Source: Lachnospiraceae bacterium
GTDB taxonomy: Bacteria > Bacillota_A > Clostridia > Lachnospirales > Lachnospiraceae
Assembly: GCA_017958245.1 (NCBI GenBank)
Contig: JAGDDC010000062.1
Location: 1-11,529, forward strand
Direction: 5' to 3'
Length of the DNA: 11,529 nucleotides
Shown: piece after piece, positions 6,995-11,529 of the stretch
Numbering within the stretch: the stretch's first letter is position 1
How the letters are laid out: each line of letters begins with the position of its first letter
The notes under the pieces: model-generated
The model's database searches: none
What the model saw: only the letters and a program-made list of their open reading frames with translations
What the model was told of the DNA's origin: nothing
Program-made: the position numbers and the translations under genes

Positions 6995-8737
6995 ATGGTT
7001 AGGAGACTCTTTAAAAACATGCTGATGGCTCAGATCATGTCATCTGTGGCGATCACGGTCTGCATGCTCATAGACAGCATCATGATAGGTCAGTTCCTCG
7101 GCGTCGACGCGATGGCGGCCTATGGACTGGCAAGTCCCTTCCTGCTCCTCTTTGCGGCGTTTGGTGCGATCCTTTCGATGGGCATACAGGTCGTGTGCAG
7201 CAGGATGATGGCCGAGGGCAACAAGGACGGCGTGAACAAGACATTTTCCGTATCGATCATTTTCGCGGCCGTGCTCTCCGTTGTTGCGATGCTGCTCGTC
7301 ATCATCATGCCAAACCAGATATGCCGCCTGCTCGGAGCGAGCGAGGGAACGGTAGTCTTTGACATGACCAAGAAGTATCTGCAGGGCTTTTTGCTTGGAA
7401 CTCCTGCCTTCATCGCGGCGCAGATCTTCGTGCCCTACCTACAGCTTTCAAACAACAGGATGAGGCTGGTGCTCTCGGTCTCAATCATGACCGTGGTCGA
7501 CATAATACTCGATTTTGTCAACGTCTGGATCTTTGAAGGCGGGATATTCGGCATGGGCATGGCGAGCGCGATCAGCTACTATGCCGCGATAGTCCTTGCA
7601 CTGATCTATTTCTTCTCAAAGAAGTGCATATACAAGTTCAGGCCCAAGGGCCTCAAGCTCGGGGACGCACTGGAGGTGCTCAAGAACGGCATCCCCACGG
7701 CGGTGAACCAGATCTGCTACGTGCTTCAGATATACACGCTGAACAACATCCTCATCTCATCGGGCAACAGCGACGGCGTCGCGGTCTACTCGATACTCAC
7801 GACGATCGGAAACTTCTGTTTCTCGACGGGCAACGGTATCGGCTCCGTGGCACTCACGCTCTCCGGGATCTTCTATGTCGAGGAGGACAGGAGGTCGCTT
7901 GAGGACATTGTGAAGGTGGTGTTCAAGTACGCTATCATCATGAACGTGGTCGTGACAGCGGTGTTCTTCGCTTTCGCCCCCTTCATAGTTCACATATTCA
8001 TGAGCGGAGAGGATGTCCCGCTGGATCTTTCGTCCTACGCTCTGAGGCTTTTCTCACTCTGTTTCATACCCGCGGCCCTGAACTCTGCGCTCAAGAACTA
8101 TTATCAGGGCGTGCACAGGACGTGGTTTACGAACCTCATAGCACTCCTTCAGAACCTCGTGTTCGTGAGCATCGCAGCTTTCATCTTCAACGCTGCGGTC
8201 TCTGAGAGGGCAGTGTTCTTCTCGTTCCTGGTCGGCGAGGTGCTCACGTTCCTGTCGATCTCGATCATCATTTGGAAGATCAACGGAAAGATCACCATGC
8301 AGGCCTCGGCCTTCGCCTTCCTGCCGGCGAACTTCGGAGTTGCCGAAGAGGACGCGCTCCAGTTCTCGGTGAGCACGGTCGAGGAGGTGTGCAAGAGCGC
8401 TACGATCGCATCGAACTTCTGCAGGGAGCGCACAAAGGACGAGAGGCGGAGCATGATCGTGTCCCTGTGCATAGAGGAGATCGCGAACAACATAGTCCAG
8501 CACGGCTTTGAGGACGGGCGGCCCCACCACATCGACGTGAGAGTCTCACTCAAGCCCGACAAATGGACCATCGGTATCCGGGATGACTGCAGGCTCTTCG
8601 ATCCCGTGAGATACATGAGGAAGTACGGGACGGAGCGCGACACGTCGCATTTTGGGATCAAGCTCATGTTCTACATGGCAAATGACGTGAAATACGTCAA
8701 TACTCTGGGACTCAACAACCTTACGATAACCATATGA
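6995..8737 (+). CDS. MATE-family transporter fused to a C-terminal RsbW-like (GHKL/HATPase) ATP-binding domain
   Basis: This 580-residue protein has two parts. Residues 1 to about 430 form a MATE (MOP superfamily) transporter with about 12 membrane helices. Its first helices carry VCMLIDSIMIGQFLGVDAMA and a later loop has GMGMASAISYY. MATE proteins export drugs or metabolites using Na+ or H+ gradients. Residues about 455-580 match the anti-sigma-factor/serine kinase type of HATPase: N-box CIEEIANNIVQHGF (492-505; Glu495, Asn498, Asn499), G1-like IRDDCRLFDP (528-537) and G2-like HFGIKLM (552-558). In the G1 box, Cys532 stands where glycine is usual. GAGG lies eight bases before the ATG, and the gap after the CoA-transferase is 22 bp. 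No STAS, sigma-factor or PP2C phosphatase partner is in the window. The substrate and the role of the ATP-binding domain are unknown. Confidence 0.88.
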   Translation: MVRRLFKNMLMAQIMSSVAITVCMLIDSIMIGQFLGVDAMAAYGLASPFLLLFAAFGAILSMGIQVVCSRMMAEGNKDGVNKTFSVSIIFAAVLSVVAMLLVIIMPNQICRLLGASEGTVVFDMTKKYLQGFLLGTPAFIAAQIFVPYLQLSNNRMRLVLSVSIMTVVDIILDFVNVWIFEGGIFGMGMASAISYYAAIVLALIYFFSKKCIYKFRPKGLKLGDALEVLKNGIPTAVNQICYVLQIYTLNNILISSGNSDGVAVYSILTTIGNFCFSTGNGIGSVALTLSGIFYVEEDRRSLEDIVKVVFKYAIIMNVVVTAVFFAFAPFIVHIFMSGEDVPLDLSSYALRLFSLCFIPAALNSALKNYYQGVHRTWFTNLIALLQNLVFVSIAAFIFNAAVSERAVFFSFLVGEVLTFLSISIIIWKINGKITMQASAFAFLPANFGVAEEDALQFSVSTVEEVCKSATIASNFCRERTKDERRSMIVSLCIEEIANNIVQHGFEDGRPHHIDVRVSLKPDKWTIGIRDDCRLFDPVRYMRKYGTERDTSHFGIKLMFYMANDVKYVNTLGLNNLTITI

Positions 8738-8742
8738 TACGG

Positions 8743-8758
8743 CCGCAGGAGTCTGCGG
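8743..8758 (+). other. Intercistronic hairpin before the P-loop/CYTH gene
   Basis: CCGCAG and CTGCGG pair around GAGT, six base pairs of mostly G-C, starting five bases after the MATE gene stop. There is no T-run, so it is not an intrinsic terminator. It ends about 12 bases before the GAGGTG ribosome site of the next gene. It could affect RNA stability or translation of that gene. Confidence 0.4.
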
Positions 8759-8780
8759 GCGCTTGACAAAGAGGTGTTTT

Positions 8781-9887
8781 ATGGAAAAGAAGATCACAAG
8801 GATAGTTCTCACGGGAGGACCTGCGGCGGGAAAGACGACGCTCATATCCCGTATACTCAAGGAGCTTAAAAAAGAGGACGGATGGAAAGTCATAACCATA
8901 CCGGAGACCGCGACCGAGCTGATATCGGGGTTTGGACTGGGACCCTTCCCGGATTGCATGACCATGGAGGAATTCCAATATTTTGTCATAGGCGATCAGC
9001 TCCACAAGGAGGAGCTCGCGCTCAAGGGGGCTGCTACGGTGCCCCAGGACAAGATCCTCATCATCTACGACCGCGCTATCTTTGACGACAGGGCTTACAT
9101 CTCGCAGGAGGACTTTGACAAGACGGTGGCTTCATTTGGGAAGAAACCGGAAGACATACTCGCAGGGTACGACGCAGTCATACATCTCGTGACCTGCGCG
9201 AAGGGAGCGGAGTTTGCCTACAACTACGGCAACGCCGCGAGATACGAGTCCGTCGAGGAGGCGAGACGGATGGACGACAGGACGCTCGAGGCCTGGTCTT
9301 CACACCCCAATCTCTACGTGATCGACAACTCGATAGACTATGAGGACAAGATAAACCGCGCCATGGCCCAGATCTACAGGATCATCGGACAGAGCGCGCC
9401 GGATATGCAAAAGCACAAGTTCCTGATCGAGAAGCCCGATCCGGACGTGCTCACAGGCACTTACAAGGCTACGGTCATCGCCATGACGCAGACTTACCTT
9501 CTCGGCACCGAGAGCAACGTCGAGAGAAGGGTCAGGAAGCAGGAGGGTGGCAACGGAAAGCTGTATTTCTACACAGAGAAGCGCACTGCGGATGATGGCA
9601 GCAAATGGGTGACGGAGCGCCCCATCTCGAAGCGCGAATACGAGTCTCTCCTCGGAGGCAGGGATGCAGAGCTTCTGCCCGTGAGCAAGCAGAAATACAG
9701 GTTTATATACGGGGATCACAGGCTCGAGACCGACATCTACCCGTTCTCGGATGAGAAGGCGATATTGTTCGTGTATGCTCCGAAGGAGCTTGAAGTGGAC
9801 GTTCCGCCCGAGATAAAGGTCATAAAAGAGGTGACGGATGACCCCGCATACAAGAACAGAGCGCTCGCAAAGAAGCAGAGCCTGTAG
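8781..9887 (+). CDS. P-loop NTPase (AAA_28/NadR-like) with C-terminal CYTH-like domain (Ttd14-type architecture)
   Basis: This 368-residue soluble protein starts with a P-loop kinase-like domain: Walker A TGGPAAGKTT (11-20), then a strand ending in an Asp-Arg pair (ILIIYDRAIFDDRAY, 92-106), and a region RYESVEEARRMDDRT that suits a lid. From about residue 210 a second domain has KHKFLIEKPDPD, RRVRKQE, LYFYTEKR and RPISKREYESLL, spacing and charge like the CYTH/triphosphate tunnel fold. This domain order is that of Drosophila Ttd14 and related bacterial AAA proteins. Ttd14 binds GTP and phosphatidic acid; the bacterial role is not known to me. The start at 8781 has GAGGTG four bases upstream; a TTG at 8763 is a weaker option. 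The gap from the MATE-HATPase gene is 43 bp. The exact ligand and reaction are undetermined. Confidence 0.82.
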   Translation: MEKKITRIVLTGGPAAGKTTLISRILKELKKEDGWKVITIPETATELISGFGLGPFPDCMTMEEFQYFVIGDQLHKEELALKGAATVPQDKILIIYDRAIFDDRAYISQEDFDKTVASFGKKPEDILAGYDAVIHLVTCAKGAEFAYNYGNAARYESVEEARRMDDRTLEAWSSHPNLYVIDNSIDYEDKINRAMAQIYRIIGQSAPDMQKHKFLIEKPDPDVLTGTYKATVIAMTQTYLLGTESNVERRVRKQEGGNGKLYFYTEKRTADDGSKWVTERPISKREYESLLGGRDAELLPVSKQKYRFIYGDHRLETDIYPFSDEKAILFVYAPKELEVDVPPEIKVIKEVTDDPAYKNRALAKKQSL

Positions 9888-9973
9888 GGCATGTGTTGCG
9901 GGCAGGGCTACATGCGGGGAGAGAAAGTGACACATGGGAAGCTCTTTTGAAGTGACGGAAGAAGGGTAAGTAT

Positions 9974-10873
9974 ATGAAAAAGGTAACTGTATGTGTCGTC
10001 TTGCTTGCACTGTTCATCGCGCTCGGCAGTACGACGGGGGCGGAGGCGAAAAAGAAAACAGCAGATATGTCATCCGACGAGCGCTATCAATACCTCTTTG
10101 GGACAGACACGACCTACTGGACCACGGACAGCAAGCCCAAGGGGTATGAGAACAAGACGGCTGCCCTGTCGAACATGAAGACGATCTCAGTCAATGTGTG
10201 GAGGCTCTCGGGGAAGGAAAAGTACAAGGACAAGGCAAGCCTCACGGTGAACGCAAAGCTCGCGTCAGAGATAAAGGAGATCTTCGATGAGATCTTTGAG
10301 CTTCCGGAGAAGTTCCCCGTCGAGACGCTGATCTGCTTCAGGTGGAACACAAACGGCGAGGTCTCTGGGCCCTTCCTTGAGAACGTCACATGCATGAGCG
10401 CCCACGCTTACGGGGCGGCCATAGATATCAACTATTATCAGAACGATTATTATGTAGGAAAGAACAACGACCTGCGCGACAAGAAGAACCCTTACTATAT
10501 CACGGACAGCGTCATGAAGATCTTTGAAGACCACGGCTGGTACTGGGGAGGGAACTATTCGATCTGCACCGATACGATGCATTTTCAGTATACGGGGCTT
10601 GAGATGCTCTCTTACAACAACGGCAGCCCGTTCAAGATCTACCGTGTGAAGGACAAACTGATGAAGGGCGTCAGAGTAAAGAACGTTCAGCGCAGGCTCG
10701 CAGCATTGGGCTACAGCTGCGGTGGCGCGGACGGAGTCTACGGGAAGGCAACCGCGGCGGCGGTGAAGGCTTTTCAGAAGGACTACGGGCTCAAGGTCAC
10801 CGGGACCACGACGAAGGCTTTCTACATAAAACTCTACAATCTGACAAATGAGATGTACGACTCGAAATACTGA
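9974..10873 (+). CDS. Secreted M15-family peptidoglycan peptidase with C-terminal peptidoglycan-binding domain
   Basis: This 299-residue protein is an exported cell-wall peptidase. Residues 1-25 are a signal peptide (MKKVTVCVVLLALFIAL, then a TGAEA-K cleavage-like site). The catalytic part fits VanY/L-Ala-D-Glu-type M15 enzymes: SAHAYGAAIDIN supplies zinc ligands His144 and Asp151, and DHGWYWGGNY followed by DTMHFQY supplies Asp200 and the third ligand His203. Residues about 228-285 form a PG_binding_1 domain (VRVKNVQRRLAALGY, DGVYGKATAAAVKAFQ). Whether it is a D,D-carboxypeptidase or an endopeptidase cannot be told. GAAGGG lies seven bases before the ATG. It follows the P-loop/CYTH gene by 86 bp and is closed by a strong terminator. 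Cysteines at 121, 140, 198 and 249 are somewhat many for an exported anaerobe protein. Confidence 0.9.
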   Translation: MKKVTVCVVLLALFIALGSTTGAEAKKKTADMSSDERYQYLFGTDTTYWTTDSKPKGYENKTAALSNMKTISVNVWRLSGKEKYKDKASLTVNAKLASEIKEIFDEIFELPEKFPVETLICFRWNTNGEVSGPFLENVTCMSAHAYGAAIDINYYQNDYYVGKNNDLRDKKNPYYITDSVMKIFEDHGWYWGGNYSICTDTMHFQYTGLEMLSYNNGSPFKIYRVKDKLMKGVRVKNVQRRLAALGYSCGGADGVYGKATAAAVKAFQKDYGLKVTGTTTKAFYIKLYNLTNEMYDSKY

Positions 10874-10891
10874 GCTCAAATAAGAATACAC

Positions 10892-10932
10892 ATCCCCGAA
10901 ACCTGTTGTCATCATGGTTTCGGGGATTTTTT
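10892..10932 (+). terminator. Intrinsic terminator after the M15 gene
   Basis: ATCCCCGAAACC (10892-10903) and GGTTTCGGGGAT (10916-10927) form a perfect 12-bp stem with a 12-base loop, directly followed by a T-run (10927-10932). It lies 18 bp after the M15 stop and closes the rightward set of genes. Confidence 0.93.
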
Positions 10933-10993
10933 ATCGCGTTTCCCCGGGAAAACGTACCGGTCATGCAGAGATGCATACAAATTTCAGCTTGAG

Positions 10994-11529
10994 ATGCAAA
11001 AGGGCGAACAGTCCATTGCTACGGAAGGCACAATATCCTCCTTTCTCTCTAAACTGTCCCAGAATCAGAAGCAGACCTTCATAAACAAGATAAAGGACTA
11101 TATCAAGGCCGTAAGGGCATGGATAAAGAATGTCCTGTCGCAGTACAAGGATACTGCTTCCGCTGACGCTAAAGCTCTTCGCCAGATGGACGAAGCCTAC
11201 GCAAAGGTTGAAAAGCTCTGGGCTGACATGATGGAGAAGGCGACGAGGACGAACAACGCTCTCGAAAACGCAAAGGAAGCAGGAGAAGACCTTAGTGGTG
11301 TGGAGAGCAAGGGAGGGAAGCAGTATTCTATACAGTTGACCGAAGAAGAAAAGCATAAGAGACTTGCCACTATCCGTAACAATATGTCTATGCGTGTTGA
11401 TGGCGATAAACTTGATAACGCAATAGACTTTGTTGACACTGTATTATCGACTGGGGGTATTGTTGATGACTATGGTTTTGTGACCGCATGGCACAGAACA
11501 AATATGTCGGGGAAAACGCCGACTGGACA
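10994..11529 (+). CDS. Fragment of a large polyvalent (phage/ICE-type) protein, cut by window edge and probably 5'-truncated
   Basis: The plus-strand frame is open from the M15 stop (10874) to the window end, and coding-like sequence begins near 10967 (RDAYKFQLEMQKGEQSIATE). The first in-frame ATG with sensible protein after it is 10994, but nothing like a ribosome site precedes it, so the real N-terminus is probably missing. Visible protein: a helical, charged region (SKLSQNQKQTFINKIKDY, AYAKVEKLWADMMEKATRTN), then a GGKQYSI linker, then LTEEEKHKRLATIRNNMS and DDYGFVTAWHRTN. A helical segment, a KQYSI-type linker and another enzymatic-like module is a pattern I associate with very large multidomain proteins of phages and integrative elements in Clostridia. 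The final HRT motif might open an ADP-ribosyltransferase-like fold. Family assignment is tentative. Codon use becomes more AT-rich than in the upstream genes. Confidence 0.6.
   Translation, partial: MQKGEQSIATEGTISSFLSKLSQNQKQTFINKIKDYIKAVRAWIKNVLSQYKDTASADAKALRQMDEAYAKVEKLWADMMEKATRTNNALENAKEAGEDLSGVESKGGKQYSIQLTEEEKHKRLATIRNNMSMRVDGDKLDNAIDFVDTVLSTGGIVDDYGFVTAWHRTNMSGKTPTG

Noticed and set aside
9889..9915. GCATGT/ACATGC inverted repeat after the P-loop/CYTH gene as a terminator
   Set aside because: Only six pairs with a 15-base loop and no T-run; not convincing as a terminator.
10874..10993. Read-through fusion of the M15 peptidase with the downstream frame
   Set aside because: The frames match, but a strong terminator lies between and the bridging residues look noncoding. 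About 35-40 codons without a stop can occur by chance.
10961..11439. Minus-strand frames at the right edge
   Set aside because: They are shadows of the plus-strand frame, which has normal charged-helix composition; the minus frames are Leu/Ser/Phe/Cys-rich and lack ribosome sites.

Overview
The window looks like the chromosome of an anaerobic Clostridia-type Bacillota, probably a gut or rumen fermenter. This is inferred from a bacterial V-type (A/V-type) ATPase operon with a Na+-type rotor subunit, a butyryl-CoA:acetate-type CoA-transferase, strong AGGAGG-like ribosome binding sites, a MATE transporter fused to an RsbW-like ATP-binding domain, and heavy use of AGG and ATA codons. Genus or family cannot be fixed from the sequence alone.

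Left half, minus strand (5106 down to 1): seven tightly packed genes of a V-type ATPase in the order stalk G/H-like subunit, I (a), K (c), E, C (d), F, A. Subunit A is cut by the window edge. Using Enterococcus hirae names this is ntpF-I-K-E-C-G-A, the same order as the E. hirae Na+-ATPase operon. A near-consensus promoter (TTGCCA, 17 bp, TATAAT) precedes it. The rotor subunit is a fused two-hairpin proteolipid with one carboxylate and the full set of Na+-ligand positions known from E. hirae NtpK, so the enzyme probably moves Na+.

Middle (5107-5634): a roughly 530-bp divergent intergenic region. It holds the ATPase promoter and 5' UTR hairpin, an AT-rich segment with interlocking inverted repeats (pseudoknot-like), an abrupt GC-rich block of unknown nature with three GCGGAG copies and a hairpin, and an extended -10 promoter for the rightward genes.

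Right half, plus strand (5635-10873): four genes in one direction that may form one transcription unit ending at a strong intrinsic terminator (10892-10932). They are an acetyl-CoA hydrolase/transferase family CoA-transferase, a MATE transporter with a C-terminal GHKL/HATPase domain, a P-loop (AAA_28/NadR-like) plus CYTH-like protein resembling the animal Ttd14 architecture, and a secreted M15-type peptidoglycan peptidase with a C-terminal peptidoglycan-binding domain.

Right edge (about 10960-11529): an open frame without a convincing start or ribosome site runs off the window. It resembles part of a very large polyvalent protein of phages or integrative elements and suggests an adjacent mobile element or its remnant.

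The central idea is energetic: a CoA-transferase that recycles acetyl/butyryl-CoA is transcribed divergently from a rotary ATPase. The least understood part is the pairing of a transporter-bound nucleotide-binding switch domain with a P-loop/CYTH protein.
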